A stretch of DNA of 64,000 nucleotides. Origin: JAEUIE01 sp047602475. GTDB lineage: Bacteria > Planctomycetota > Planctomycetia > Gemmatales > HRBIN36. A model generated the notes under the pieces. It saw only the letters and a program-made list of their open reading frames with translations, did no database searches and had not been told where the DNA came from. The stretch is taken from the NCBI GenBank assembly GCA_047602475.1, contig JASGHE010000002.1, positions 744,001-808,000 of the forward strand, in the 5' to 3' direction. Both the position numbers and the translations under genes were made by a program. Position 1 is the first letter of the stretch, and every line of letters starts with the position of its first letter. Of this stretch, positions 1 through 10,373 are shown piece by piece.

Positions 1-824
1 ATCGATTCGCATCGAGAGAATACCTGCAAGGTCGTCGTCTTCCTTCGACTCAGGAATGGTGAATCGAGGCTGCGGCTGGACGCAACATTACAGAGCCTGC
101 TTCGACAGGATGTCTGCCGATGGGAAGTCTGGTGTGCCGCTGAGGCGGTGCATCAACGATCTTTGTTGTCGCTGGAGGCCATCAGCCAATTGGGGGGTCG
201 ACTAAAGTGGATGAACGATGGCCCTGATCGTGGTCAGGCAGGATTGCTCAATGAATGCGTTCAGAAGTCTGATGCTGAATGGCTTATCCAACTTCAATCA
301 GGTGATGTGCTCGAGCCCGATGCTTGTCTTCAAATACTGGATGCGGCGGAGCACATCCCGAGGCGGCCCTCTTGATCGCCGATGAAGGGCATCTAGCCCC
401 ATTCGAAGGCGAGACGGAACCAAACTTCAAGCCTGTTCTGAAGCCCGACATGCTGCGTCGCCAGCCGTTCTATCTTGGCCAGGCGTATGCGCTGCATGCC
501 CCGACGATAGTGGAACTGGGCGGGTTCCATGCCGGCTACGAGGGAGCCCTCTCCATTGAGTATGTTCAACGCCTGCTTCAGTCACAACTTGGCCTGGCAC
601 AACTAAATCGAGTCTTGCTTCATTATCCACCTCGCCCATCCTTGAGCCAGACGGCACTCAAGGTCATTGCCCGGATTCAGGAAGACTACGCAACTTCGGA
701 CTACCACGTCAGCTATGAACGAATCGAACGGCCGACTGCCGGGACGAATGAGCGGTGGGATCGAGGCACTAATAGGGAAGCCGTTTCTCCGCGCAAGAGT
801 CGGAAGGACGGGGCCTCATGTTAA
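1..824 (+). CDS. GT2-like glycosyltransferase, 5'-truncated by window edge and frameshifted
   Basis: The reading frame is open from the first base (frame 1: VVVFLRLRNGESRLRL...) and ends at a stop near 373. The same protein continues in frame 3 from about 352 to 824. Joining them gives a GT-A-like fold: an N-terminal strand, DAEWLIQLQSGDVLEPDAC, then LLIADEGHL and NFKPVLKPDMLRR, which match the acidic-loop and FKP segments of family 2 glycosyltransferases. The classical DxD is degenerate (SGD), so activity is uncertain. The shift is explained by one missing base, probably a C in gagcacatccc at 352-358. The stop codon overlaps the start of the next glycosyltransferase gene by 7 bases, so the two are probably cotranscribed. 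The true start lies upstream of the window. Confidence 0.7.
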
Positions 825-2656
825 ACTCTTTGGGGTATCTCGTTCGCCGTGGGGCAGCCAAGGTGTTACGCAGCCTGGTGCCGCCAACGCCACCGGTGCA
901 TGAACCCGATGTGTTGCCCTACGCAGACTGGATCGCCAAGCGATTGCAGGATCGACTCGAAGAATATATCGATGTGCCTGAGCCGGGTCTGTTCTCGCTG
1001 ATGACGCCGGTCTTCGATCCCCCCTCGGGCTTCTTCCGCCGTTTGGGCAAGAGCATCTTCGCGCAGGATCATCGTGACTGGCAGTGGGTCATCGTTGATA
1101 ATGGCTGCAAGAACCATGACGTCCTCTACCTCATGGAGAAGTTCGCCAAAGACCCACGAGTAACACTCGTCCGGGCTGGTGAACCTCGTGGCATCATCGG
1201 CGGCATGCGGCTGGCTCTGGAACATGCAAGCGGTCGCTATGTCTGCCCCGTTGATCATGATGATCAGCTCTACCCCGATGCCCTTCGAGTACTGGCTGCA
1301 TCACTCTCAGCACACGATTGGCCGAAACTAGCTTATACCGATGAGGACAAACTCTTCCCGGATGGCACGCCGGGTCTGCCTTCGTTCAAGCCCGATTGGG
1401 ATCCTCTGCTGTTCCTCAATGCCTTCTACATTGCCCATCTGGGAGTGATGGATCGGACGAGGGCTCTTGAACTGGGTATCTACACCGATCCGTTGGCCGA
1501 AGGCACTCCCGATGGCGATGCCTTCTGCCGGTTCGTCGCAGCAGGGCATGTGCCACTCCATATTCCGGAGATTGTCTACAGTTGGCGGATGCACATGCAG
1601 TCGACAGCGCTGCGTGGCGTCGAAGCCAAGCCCTACGTCACCCGCAATCAAAAGCATGTGCTCGGTCGATATCTACACCAACGTGGCCTTGATGAGACGG
1701 TCAGCATTCGCACCAATCCTCTTCCCGGCTTGGCCGGAAGTTGGCGAGTGCAAGGGCAAGTGGAACCCATCCCTGTCGTCGTGATACCAGGCGGCGAAGC
1801 GAAGATGCGACGACAACTGCGGCAGCGATTGAACCTTTCAAACCACATTCACAGTGTTCACTGGATGTCGTCTACGCGCAGCGCCATCCAGGAGCTATTC
1901 CATTCGATCTACGGCCAACGCTGGGTGATGCTCCTCTCGCCCGACTGCCTGCCCCTGACGACCGACTTCGTGAGCGAGTGCCAGGCGGTTCAACAGGCGG
2001 TACCCGAAGCAGTGCTGGTGGGCGGCATCCTGCAAAACACCCAAGACAAGGTGGTGAGTGCTGGGCTGGCCTGGGGCATGGATGGCCTGATGGGATCGCC
2101 TTTAGCCGGCTTCAATCCACACGACTACACCATCGGGATGGGGAGTCTGTGCTTCCAACGCTGCGTCAGTTCCGTCGATGCACGTTTCTGCATGATACAA
2201 GTCGATTTCCTGAAGCAGGTGCTGGATCGCTTCGGGAGTGATCTCGCCGACCCATTGTTGCCGGCATGGTTTGCCGCCCTCGCCAGAGAACAGGGCAAGC
2301 GAGTGCTTTTCACTCCGTATCTAAAGGGGCACTTGAACGAAACGTCAGTACCTCGTCATATCGATGACGAAGCCCGCTATCGATTCCTCTGCGAGTTTGG
2401 GCATGAACTGACGAGTGACCCCTACTACGCCCGGTTCCTTGGACTGACTACTGAACATGCCTGGCAGGCCGTGAAACCAGGCGTACGCCGAGAGACATTG
2501 CAACGCAGTCTCAGCACCCTCGCCGATACAGTGCCGTGTTTGGACACGTTACTGGGATCGAAGGAGAAGTATCTGGGATGGCTGAGCAGTGCACAGGAAA
2601 AAAGTATCAGCGAACGGTTTGAAAAGCATGAAAAGCGTTCGCGTAAGGTGGCGTAG
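818..2656 (+). CDS. glycosyltransferase family 2 protein, 612 aa
   Basis: Likely transfers a sugar from a nucleotide-sugar donor during surface polysaccharide synthesis; cytoplasmic or membrane-associated. The GT-A core occupies about residues 55-270: DHDD at 146-149 is the metal/donor-binding acidic motif, YTDEDKLF at 173-180 and FKPDWDPLLF at 190-199 are the segments typical of this GT2 branch. The C-terminal half (about 300-612) has no motif I recognise, though it has the look of a second, degenerate glycosyltransferase-like domain. ATG at 818 overlaps the end of the preceding gene. Acceptor and donor cannot be read from the sequence. Confidence 0.8.
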   Translation: MLNSLGYLVRRGAAKVLRSLVPPTPPVHEPDVLPYADWIAKRLQDRLEEYIDVPEPGLFSLMTPVFDPPSGFFRRLGKSIFAQDHRDWQWVIVDNGCKNHDVLYLMEKFAKDPRVTLVRAGEPRGIIGGMRLALEHASGRYVCPVDHDDQLYPDALRVLAASLSAHDWPKLAYTDEDKLFPDGTPGLPSFKPDWDPLLFLNAFYIAHLGVMDRTRALELGIYTDPLAEGTPDGDAFCRFVAAGHVPLHIPEIVYSWRMHMQSTALRGVEAKPYVTRNQKHVLGRYLHQRGLDETVSIRTNPLPGLAGSWRVQGQVEPIPVVVIPGGEAKMRRQLRQRLNLSNHIHSVHWMSSTRSAIQELFHSIYGQRWVMLLSPDCLPLTTDFVSECQAVQQAVPEAVLVGGILQNTQDKVVSAGLAWGMDGLMGSPLAGFNPHDYTIGMGSLCFQRCVSSVDARFCMIQVDFLKQVLDRFGSDLADPLLPAWFAALAREQGKRVLFTPYLKGHLNETSVPRHIDDEARYRFLCEFGHELTSDPYYARFLGLTTEHAWQAVKPGVRRETLQRSLSTLADTVPCLDTLLGSKEKYLGWLSSAQEKSISERFEKHEKRSRKVA

Positions 2657-2671
2657 AACGATTGCCAGGCA

Positions 2672-2722
2672 GTTGAGGCAGAGCCTCGATTTCAGTGCGT
2701 TCCCAGGCAGAGCCTGGGAACG
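2672..2722. repeat. two tandem hairpins of the GGC-AGA-GCC family
   Basis: GAGGC-AGA-GCCTC (about 2675-2687) is followed by a perfect hairpin with 11-bp arms, CGTTCCCAGGC and GCCTGGGAACG, separated by AGA (2698-2722). It lies between the convergent glycosyltransferase and yidC genes. A relative with TCT in the loop is at 17712-17730. It could act as a bidirectional terminator, but there is no T tract, so I class it as a REP-like repeat. Confidence 0.7.
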
Positions 2723-2738
2723 AGATGAGAGAATGAAG

Positions 2739-4958
2739 TTAGCTCCGCTTGTCCGCCCGATTCTGTAGATCGCGCCACATGTCGCCGAGCTTGCCGCGTA
2801 CTCCACCAGCGGGCTTCTCGTCGTCGGGCTTGTTCTTGTCGTTCCCCTTGTCCCGCTTCTCCTGCCATTGGGCGACGGCCTGCTCCTTGGCCTTCTTGGT
2901 GAACTTCCGTTCGACCATGCCCCATAGGCTACTGACGATGAAGTAGAGACACAACCCCGAGGCGACCCAGTAGAACGCCAGGCCCATGACCAGCGTCATG
3001 TAGTTCATCATCTTGATCTGCTGTTCCTGCTGCTCATCCATGGCCGGCGGAGCCATCAGCTTCTGATACATGTACATCACCGATACCGAGATGATCGGCA
3101 GGATGTGCAGGTACGGCCCCAGATACAGGAAACTGATCGGCAGATTGGTCACGAAGTGATCGCCCCAATGCAGCAGCATATCGGGCATGGCAAGATTCTC
3201 GATCCACAGGAAGCCTGACAGGCGTAAGTGAATACTCTCACGCAGAGCAAAGTAGAGGCCGAGGAAGATAGGCATCTGTAGGAACAGGATCCAGCAACCG
3301 TTGCAACCGGCCAGCGGGCTCATCTTGTGTTTCTTGAAGAGCTCCATCTGGGCTGCGGCATAGGCCTGCCTATCGTTAGCGTACTGTTTCTTGATCTTCT
3401 CCATCTCCGGGCGGATGACTTTCATCTGCTCCTGCATCTTGGCCTGGTTCTGTGCCTGCTTGCGACTCAGCGGGAAGAGGCACAACCGCACCAATACCGT
3501 CATGAAGATGATGGCGATGCCATAGTTCCGCAAAACATCGTGCAGCCATTCCAGAAGGAAGTGCATCATGTTGGTGCTCTTGACCAACAGTGCGGTGATG
3601 CCCAATCGCTGGAACGGACCATTTGGAAAATCCGTGGCGTCGGTCATCTGATTGAGGTGAAGAACATCAGCGTAAGTCTCGTAGAGACCAGGCTTGACGC
3701 CCTCCTCAAACCGTAGAAGCATCGCCTTGCTGGGGCCGGCATAGAGCAGGTACTTGTGCGAAACGGTTTGGCCCTTTTCCAGTGTCACCGGGGTGGAGAC
3801 AAGTTTCGTTGTCATCCGGCCCTGACGTTCCTTGTAGAACTCGGGAGCATCGTAATCGTTACCCACAAACTCAGCCTGTACCTTGTCGATAAGCGAGGGA
3901 GGCGTTTCGTCTTTGGCGTGATCGACGATGGCCAGGCTGGCGAAAAACTGGATCATCACGCCGCCATAAAGGAAGTTCTGCTTTCCCTTGGTCTCGTTGA
4001 GTGTGTAGCTCCGGGGGGTGCCATCTTTGTTCAGCTTCTCGATGCCTTCGAGGGTGCGGTTCAGGTTCGTTGTTTTCTCAGCGTCCTGAGTTACGAAGAC
4101 GTAGTTGCGGAAGGAGACCTGCTTCCAACGCAGACCTTCGACAGGCAGACCCTGAGGGCCGCTTAGCTCATATGTGAATTGTGTTGGCTTGCTCGCATCC
4201 AGCGGTGCGAACTGGAGTTCCATCGAGACGTGGTAGGTGTTCTTCTCGAGGGTGAAGTGCTTGGTGATCTTGAGGTTCTTGCTGGGCACCTCAGCGACGT
4301 AGCTGAGCTTCTCCGAGGTGGCCCCATCCAACTGCTTCCAGGGCAGGACAGCCAACTCGGCGGGAATCTGATCCTTGTCGTTGAACAACGCCAGTCGGTA
4401 CGAGAGGAGTTCGAACTGCCGGGAAAGGGGCTGCTTGGAACGAGGTCGCAGTGGATCGAACTTGTCTTCATCGTCGGTGACGAGAATTAAACGTGGTCGT
4501 TCGCCCTTGGCGTTGGGTTCCAGGCGTCGGCCTGTCTGTCGATCAGAAGCTTCGAGGTCGTTCAGCATCATCGACCGGATACCGCCCCGATCGGAGAAGA
4601 CGACTTTGAGCTTGGAGGTATCGTCGCCTAGAACGTGCTGTTTTTCTTCTCCACGAGAAGCGAGCAGTTTGTTCAGAGCATCATTGCGGTCAACGACTGG
4701 CTCAACTGCCTTGGCTGGCTCCTTGGTCTGATCTTTCTGTGCGGCAGCATCGTTCTTGCCCGCGGGGGCTGTGTCCTTCTTCTCGCCGGCCTTGGCGGGT
4801 TCGGTCCCCTTGGCCACTTCAGTAGCCTTGGCCTGCTCTGCCTTGGGAACAGGGGGAAAGATGAACTTGCTGACCAGCGAATAGCCGACGAGGGTCACGG
4901 TCGTCAGGGTGACGAAAAGCCAGAACCGCTGCCGTTGACTGAGACTATCAATACCCAT
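2739..4958 (-). CDS. yidC: membrane protein insertase YidC
   Basis: Inserts and folds inner-membrane proteins, alone or with SecYEG. At 739 residues it has the long Gram-negative-type architecture: N-terminal transmembrane anchor (about 11-33), a Lys/Ala-rich linker (about 38-85), a large periplasmic beta domain (about 95-440) and the C-terminal Oxa1 core (about 465-690). The core shows the conserved membrane arginine in MTVLVRLCLFPLSRKQ, the coiled cytoplasmic hairpin, and MSPLAGCNGCWILFLQMPIF, the variant of the NPLAGC segment. The tail is Lys/Asp/Asn-rich, as expected for ribosome contact. No rnpA or rpmH is nearby, unlike in many bacteria. A terminator-like hairpin for the upstream minus-strand transcript sits just 5' of it at 4990-5014. 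Confidence 0.95.
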   Translation of the reverse strand: MGIDSLSQRQRFWLFVTLTTVTLVGYSLVSKFIFPPVPKAEQAKATEVAKGTEPAKAGEKKDTAPAGKNDAAAQKDQTKEPAKAVEPVVDRNDALNKLLASRGEEKQHVLGDDTSKLKVVFSDRGGIRSMMLNDLEASDRQTGRRLEPNAKGERPRLILVTDDEDKFDPLRPRSKQPLSRQFELLSYRLALFNDKDQIPAELAVLPWKQLDGATSEKLSYVAEVPSKNLKITKHFTLEKNTYHVSMELQFAPLDASKPTQFTYELSGPQGLPVEGLRWKQVSFRNYVFVTQDAEKTTNLNRTLEGIEKLNKDGTPRSYTLNETKGKQNFLYGGVMIQFFASLAIVDHAKDETPPSLIDKVQAEFVGNDYDAPEFYKERQGRMTTKLVSTPVTLEKGQTVSHKYLLYAGPSKAMLLRFEEGVKPGLYETYADVLHLNQMTDATDFPNGPFQRLGITALLVKSTNMMHFLLEWLHDVLRNYGIAIIFMTVLVRLCLFPLSRKQAQNQAKMQEQMKVIRPEMEKIKKQYANDRQAYAAAQMELFKKHKMSPLAGCNGCWILFLQMPIFLGLYFALRESIHLRLSGFLWIENLAMPDMLLHWGDHFVTNLPISFLYLGPYLHILPIISVSVMYMYQKLMAPPAMDEQQEQQIKMMNYMTLVMGLAFYWVASGLCLYFIVSSLWGMVERKFTKKAKEQAVAQWQEKRDKGNDKNKPDDEKPAGGVRGKLGDMWRDLQNRADKRS

Positions 4959-4982
4959 GGGCGAGAACTCACCAATCCTAGA

Positions 4983-5014
4983 CAGAAAACCCCGCAGCTA
5001 GTTATTCTGCGGGG
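4983..5014 (-). terminator. rho-independent terminator, minus strand
   Basis: Read on the minus strand, CCCCGCAG pairs with CTGCGGGG around a 9-base loop and is followed by TTTTCTG. It lies immediately downstream of the small membrane gene at 5035-5455 and upstream of yidC, suggesting that the small gene is separately transcribed. Confidence 0.55.
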
Positions 5015-5034
5015 GAAGCGTACCATTTAGCATC

Positions 5035-5455
5035 CTATGGAGAGGGGGGGGGAGACTCAATTGGCAGGCAAGGGACTTCTGATCTCCCCCACGAGGTGTG
5101 CCAGCCCCAAACAAAACCTAAAAGCCCACAAATGGCTGCAAATACATATATCCCCAATCTGGCTTGCTCAAGGAGGCCTGGATCGCCAAGTATCTTGACT
5201 GTTCCGTCCTTGTAAGTGATCTTCTGAATGACAGGCCTGCCGACCAGATTAGGTGGTTTGTTCCCTGTCGATGGGATCGTAAGGTGGAACGGCATTTCCA
5301 ATAAGGCACTCGACTCTGTGAAGCTTCATTCTGCTATCGGGGTAAAAGAGAAGCAGATTAGCGCAGAACGTGCTTGCGACAAAGCAGACGGCTGAACAGA
5401 CAAACCCTGACCACAAAGGCCCAGCTGCCCCCGATAATTTAGTGTGGGTTGGCAA
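5035..5455 (-). CDS. small two-helix membrane protein, probably frameshifted
   Basis: Two overlapping minus-strand frames each carry one membrane segment: WSGFVCSAVCFVASTFCANLLLFY in the 5' frame (start at 5455, TTG) and LGIYVFAAICGLLGFVWGW in the 3' frame (from 5301). Skipping one base near 5285-5300 joins them into a protein of about 139 residues with an extracytoplasmic loop between two helices (...VECLIGNAVP + FHLTIPSTGNKPPNL...). I do not recognise the family. A hairpin terminator follows it. The alternative is that one or both reading frames are not expressed. Confidence 0.35.
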
Positions 5456-5585
5456 GATAGAGACTACCGTTCGAGATTCAGGCCACCAAGTTCCGGATCA
5501 ACAATTCTAACTCAGCACGAGCAATGAAGCCAGCAACTGGTTACAATTCCGATGGGACTTCATCAACCCAGCCAAGCGGTTCAAC

Positions 5586-7352
5586 ATGCCATATCTGAAA
5601 TCAACAATGTGTCTTTTCGTCGTTTCATGCATCACTGTAGTGGCCCTCGCCCAAGCACCGCAGGCCAAACCCTACCAGGTCGATCCGGCCATCCAAAAGG
5701 CCAGCACTAGCCCGATGGCTCCCTACATCGACTGGTTCCAAGCCGACCGGGGCAACCTGAACCGCTTCTACAATATCACCCTCTCCCCGACCCGGCAGGC
5801 CCAGTTCCGGGCACTCTATCGCCAATGGCAGGAACTGCTCACCAAGTTGCCCTTCGATACCTTCCCGCAGGACGCCAAGGTCGATTACCTGCTGCTCAAG
5901 AACTACCTCACCCGTGAGCAACGGCAACTGGAACTCCGCATCAAGGAGCAGGCCGAGTACATGCCACTCATCCTGTTCGCTCCCAAGATCATCGCCCTCG
6001 AAGAAGCACGCAAGCGGATGGAGAAGATCGACCCCGCCAAGACTGCTGACCTGCTTAATGGCCTCAAGAAGGAGATCGAAGAGCAACGGGCAGCGTTAAG
6101 CCAGCGGACGAAGCCCACGAAGTTCATCGCCAACCGGGCCAGCATCGCCGTCGCAGCACTACAGAATCATCTACGCCAATGGCACATCTTTCACAATGGC
6201 TACGATCCCCTCTACTCCTGGTGGTGCGAAGCTCCTTACAAGAATGTTGATGAAGCCCTTGGCAACTATGCCCGCTATCTGCGAGAGACGGTTGCAGGCA
6301 TCCGAGGTTCCGATGACATCGTCGGCGACCCCATCGGCAAAGAGATGCTGCTCAACGAACTCGAGTACGAGATGATTCCCTACTCGCCGGAGCAACTCGT
6401 CACCATCGCCAATGAAGAGTTCGCTTGGTGCGAGGCCGAGATGAAGAAGGCTTCCAAGGAGATGGGCTTCGGCGACAACTGGAAGCAGGCGCTCGAGAAG
6501 GTCAAAACCCTGCACGTTGAACCGGGCCAGCAACCGACGATGATCCGTGACCTGGCGTGGGAAGCGATTGACTTCGTGACAAAACGGGACCTCGTCACGG
6601 TACCCGAACTGTGCCGTACCACCTGGCGGATGGAGATGATGACCCCGGAACGGCAACTCGTCAGCCCGTTCTTCCTCGGCGGCGAAGTGATCCTCGTCTC
6701 GTTCCCCACCAATGGTATGCAGCATGAACAGAAGCTGATGAGCATGCGAGGCAACAACCGCTACTTCAGCAGGGCGACCGTGCATCACGAACTCATCCCC
6801 GGCCATCATCTGCAAGGCTTCATGCAGGCCCGCTACCGCCAGCACCGCAGCATGTTCAACACACCCTTCTGGATCGAAGGCTGGGCCCTCTACTGGGAGA
6901 TGTTCCTCTACGCCAATGCCTTCCCCACGACGCCGGAAGAAAAGGTCGGCATGCTCTTTTGGCGTATGCACCGGTGTGCGAGAATCATCTTCTCGCTCAG
7001 CTTCCATCTCGGCACCATGACGCCTCAACAATGCATCGACTTCCTCGTCGAGAGAGTCGGCCATGAACGAGACAACGCTACCGCTGAGGTCAGACGCAGC
7101 TTCAACGGCATGTACGGCCCTCTCTACCAGGCAGCCTACATGCTCGGCGGCTTGCAGATTCGTGCCATGCGGAAAGAACTCGTCGAAAGCGGCAAGATGA
7201 CGAACAAGGAGTTTCATGATCAGATATTACAGCAGAACAGCATCCCGATTGAGATGGTGCGAGCAGCCCTATCGAATGCCCCTCTGACGAGGGACTTCAA
7301 AGCGGACTGGAAGTTCTACGGCGATGTGAAGTCGACTGAAGAGAAGAAGTAG
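5586..7352 (+). CDS. secreted DUF885 family protein, putative metallohydrolase
   Basis: 588 residues with a signal peptide (KSTMCLFVVSCITVVALAQA). The DUF885 family is annotated as putative zinc peptidases, and the family signature HELIPGHHLQG is present at about residue 399-409, followed by WIEGWALYWEM near 430, which contributes the third conserved acidic residue. Substrate is unknown. The ATG at 5586 directly precedes the signal peptide. The minus-strand open frame across 6171-7217 is a codon-bias shadow. It is followed after 64 bases by a small membrane protein. Confidence 0.85.
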   Translation: MPYLKSTMCLFVVSCITVVALAQAPQAKPYQVDPAIQKASTSPMAPYIDWFQADRGNLNRFYNITLSPTRQAQFRALYRQWQELLTKLPFDTFPQDAKVDYLLLKNYLTREQRQLELRIKEQAEYMPLILFAPKIIALEEARKRMEKIDPAKTADLLNGLKKEIEEQRAALSQRTKPTKFIANRASIAVAALQNHLRQWHIFHNGYDPLYSWWCEAPYKNVDEALGNYARYLRETVAGIRGSDDIVGDPIGKEMLLNELEYEMIPYSPEQLVTIANEEFAWCEAEMKKASKEMGFGDNWKQALEKVKTLHVEPGQQPTMIRDLAWEAIDFVTKRDLVTVPELCRTTWRMEMMTPERQLVSPFFLGGEVILVSFPTNGMQHEQKLMSMRGNNRYFSRATVHHELIPGHHLQGFMQARYRQHRSMFNTPFWIEGWALYWEMFLYANAFPTTPEEKVGMLFWRMHRCARIIFSLSFHLGTMTPQQCIDFLVERVGHERDNATAEVRRSFNGMYGPLYQAAYMLGGLQIRAMRKELVESGKMTNKEFHDQILQQNSIPIEMVRAALSNAPLTRDFKADWKFYGDVKSTEEKK

Positions 7353-7365
7353 CTTCACGACTTGC

Positions 7366-7391
7366 GAGCCGGTGGGCGTTAGCCCCCGGAG
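7366..7391. repeat. REP-like palindrome, GGGCGTTAGCCC type
   Basis: GAGCCGGTGGGCGTTAGCCC followed by CCGGAG forms an imperfect hairpin in the gap after the DUF885 gene. Relatives occur at 29107-29130, 61196-61222 and 61686-61711. Confidence 0.6.
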
Positions 7392-7416
7392 TAGGCAACT
7401 CATTAGAATAACAACT

Positions 7417-7923
7417 ATGTTCACCAGATTCATCAATCACTCTGCTCGAGATCGATGCAATTCCTGGCATCTTGTTGTCCTTTTCAACCTCATAGTCGCT
7501 GGGTCCCTGGGGTTGATGGTGACGGAAGGATTAGCCAGGCTTGGGATGGCGACAGGTATTGTCTTGCTCTGGTATGCTGGACTAAGAATTGTTGTACGTT
7601 CACCCCTGCTGGGCACCGCGCTGATCTGGGGTGGAGTTTTTGTCGGTTTGTGCCAGATCATTCCACTAGGGCATTTCTATCTGGGCGGCTGGGCCGTAGC
7701 GCTCAGCAATCGCCTCGACAACGCCCAAGGTGATCATGTTCATCTGACCTCGTTTCTCGGTGGTCTTAGCGCTACCTGCATCACAGGGGGAGTTCTAATG
7801 ATGCTTAGCATGATCATGGGATTAGTTATTCTGGGTCTTTCTGAATTAGCTACACCCTCCTCCCCAAACTCCGATCAGAAATACTCACAAAAACCGATTC
7901 CGCTTGATCCTGGTAGACCATAG
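7417..7923 (+). CDS. hypothetical membrane protein, 168 aa
   Basis: Not recognised. It has about four hydrophobic segments: LVVLFNLIVAGSLGLMV, GIVLLWYAGLRIVV, LIWGGVFVGLCQIIPLG and ITGGVLMMLSMIMGLVILGL, with a short hydrophilic C-terminus. The frame is open from a GTG at 7372, but that codon lies inside a palindromic repeat, so I prefer the ATG at 7417 (MFTRFINHS). It lies between two secreted-enzyme genes on the same strand. Confidence 0.55.
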   Translation: MFTRFINHSARDRCNSWHLVVLFNLIVAGSLGLMVTEGLARLGMATGIVLLWYAGLRIVVRSPLLGTALIWGGVFVGLCQIIPLGHFYLGGWAVALSNRLDNAQGDHVHLTSFLGGLSATCITGGVLMMLSMIMGLVILGLSELATPSSPNSDQKYSQKPIPLDPGRP

Positions 7924-7947
7924 CACCATCACCCCGGCGAGTTCGTC

Positions 7948-9973
7948 ATGCTAGCCCTCCTCCTCATCCTCCTTCAACCCGCACCCACTGACCTCGTCAT
8001 CTACGGCGGCACTTCGGCCAGTGTCACCGCAGCTATCCAGGCGAATCGCATGGGGAAGTCGGTCGTCCTCATTGAACCCAGTGATCACTTGGGCGGGCTC
8101 ACCACGGGTGGGTTGGGTTTCACCGACAGCGGCAACAAGGCCGTCGTCGGTGGGTTAGCTCGCGAGTTCTATCAGCGGATCAAGAAGCACTATGACCAAC
8201 CGAACGCCTGGCGATTTGGCAGTAGGGATAGCTTTGCCGGCTATCGTCCCGGCGATGATGCGATGTGGGTTTTTGAACCCACCGTGGCGGAGAACCTCTT
8301 CAAGCAGATGCTCCGCGAAACCAAGGTCACCATCGTCATAAAGGAACGGCTCAATCGTACTCCAGGGCAGGGGGTGGCCAAAGACGGCAGCAAGATCGTC
8401 TCCATCACCATGGAATCGGGCAAGACCTTCACCGGCACCATGTTCATCGACGCTACCTACGAAGGCGATCTGATGGCGGCGGCTGGGGTATCGTACACCG
8501 TGGGCCGCGAAAGCAATGCCCAGTATGGCGAGAAGTTCAACGGCGTGGCTCGTGCCCTCAACAAGCACAACCATCTCTTCCTAAGAAAGGTTGATTCCTA
8601 CATCAAGCCCGGCGACTCGAGCAGCGGCTTGCTCTTTGGCATCGAGAAAGAACTTCCCCCTGAGGGCAGTGGCGACCATCGCCTCCAGGCCTACTGCTAT
8701 CGCCTCTGCATGAGCAAAGACCCGAACAACCGCATTCCCTTCTCCAAGCCGCCTGGCTACGACGAATCAAAGTACGAACTGCTGTTCCGCAACTTCGAAG
8801 CAGGCGACCAGAGGCTGCCTCTCAAGATCGATCATATGCCCAACGGCAAAACCGATCTCAACAACAATTGTGCCGTCAGCACCGATTTCATCGGTCAGAA
8901 CTACGCCTACCCCGAAGCGAGCTATGCCGACCGGGAGAAGATTCTGAAGGAACACGAAGTCTATCAGAAGGGACTGATGTGGACGCTGGCCAACCATCCA
9001 CGAGTGCCGGCCAAGATCAGGGAACAGACTGCACTGTGGGGTCTGCCAAAGGACGAGTTCATTGCCACCGGAGGCTGGCCACACCAGATTCTATGTGCGC
9101 GAAGCCCGGCGGATGATCGGCGAATACGTTCACACCGAGGTAGATTGCAGGCGTTCGCGGATTACGCCGAGTTCGGTAGGGATGGGTTCGTACAACATGG
9201 ATTCGCACAACTGTGCCCGCTACGTCACTCCCGAAGGCTACGTTCAGAACGAAGGCGATGTGCAGGAAAGCCCCGGCGGGCCGTACCAGATCAGTTATCT
9301 GTCGATGGTGCCGAAGGGGAAGGAGTGCAGCAATCTCCTGGTGCCGGTCTGCCTGAGCAGTTCGCACATTGCATACGGCTCCATCCGCATGGAGCCGGTC
9401 TTCATGGTGCTGGGGCAAAGTGCCGCCACCGCTGCGGTACTGGCCATCGATGATAAAGTACCCGTGCAGCAGGTCGCCTACGACAAGTTGCAGAAGCGAC
9501 TGCTGGCTGACAAACAAGTGCTCGATTTCCAGCGCCCCAAGGATACCCGGTCGATCAACCGCACCACGCTGGCCGGAATCATCGTCGATGATGAAGAAGC
9601 AGTGGCGACTGGAACCTGGTCGGCTTCATCGTCCATCGGGCCATATCTCGACAAGGGCTACCGTCACGATGGCAACGCAGACAAAGGGCAAAAGACTCTG
9701 CGCTTCACTCCCAAGCTCGATCAGGCGGGGAAGTACGAAGTCGTGTTCCACTACGTCCCCGCCAGCAATCGGGCAACGAATACTGTGGTCGTTATCCAAT
9801 CAGCCGACGGCACCAAGACGGTGAAGGTGAACCAGAAGCAGGACAAGCTCGGCGGCGTGTCACTTGGCACGTTTCAGTTCGAAGCGGGCACCAAAGGCTG
9901 GGTCGAAGTGCGAAACGAGAACAGTGATGGCTATGTCGTCGCCGATGCGGTGAGATGGGTGTTGGTGAAGTGA
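7948..9973 (+). CDS. secreted FAD-dependent oxidoreductase with golvesin-like C-terminal domain (frameshifted)
   Basis: After repair the protein is 674 residues. A short signal-like N-terminus (MLALLLILLQPA) precedes an FAD-binding Rossmann motif (LVIYGGTSASVTAA) and HLGGLTTGGLGF, typical of the FAD_oxidored group of planctomycete secreted enzymes. The catalytic half continues with GMGSYNMDSHNC and QSAATAAVLA. The last 130 residues (VDDEEAVATGTW...ADAVRWVLVK) match the golvesin C-terminal-like carbohydrate-binding-type domain. The frame breaks at 9088: dropping that A restores WPHQ-FYVREARRMIGEYV and gives a total length divisible by three. The substrate is unknown; such proteins are thought to work on extracellular polymers. 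Confidence 0.85.
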
Positions 9974-9980
9974 GGGGAAG

Positions 9981-10373
9981 CTACCAAATACGATTAACAC
10001 CATAGCCGTCCAAAGCGGTATCATTACTGACTATCGAAAAGCCTTCTTCCAGGGTTTGTGCAACAAGCAATCGATCAAAAGGGTCTCGATGGTTGTTGAG
10101 GAATGCCAAAGCAGAAACATGGATCAAGTGCCTAGGCTCAATTGGTTGGAGTTCGAATTGATATTCAGTCAGGCACTTATCAAGGAATTCATCGTAAGGG
10201 CGTTGTAGTGATAGCTTCTTGATGCTGACCTTGATGGCGATTTCCCAGAGCGAAACCGTGCTGATGAATACTTCGTTGGTCGGGTCAAGAATAATCGTTG
10301 TAGCTGTCTTGCTGAGTTGCGGATCGTCGAGCACATACCAAAGCAATGTATGCGTATCTAATAGCAACCTCAC
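9981..10373 (-). CDS. PIN-domain toxin, VapC family (module 1)
   Basis: 130 residues of a VapC-type ribonuclease toxin. The PIN acidic residues are all visible: D6 (LLLDTHTLLW), E44 (SLWEIAIK), D97/D100 (RDPFDRLLVAQ) and D118 (SNDTAL). The GTG start overlaps the stop of the antitoxin gene as GTGA, giving translational coupling. It would cleave RNA when freed from its antitoxin. It belongs to a different PIN subgroup from the toxins at 13909 and 49057. Confidence 0.85.
   Translation of the reverse strand: MRLLLDTHTLLWYVLDDPQLSKTATTIILDPTNEVFISTVSLWEIAIKVSIKKLSLQRPYDEFLDKCLTEYQFELQPIEPRHLIHVSALAFLNNHRDPFDRLLVAQTLEEGFSIVSNDTALDGYGVNRIW

Noticed and set aside
6171..7217. Minus-strand open frame of 348 residues
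   Set aside because: Antisense of the DUF885 gene; composition reflects codon bias of the real gene.
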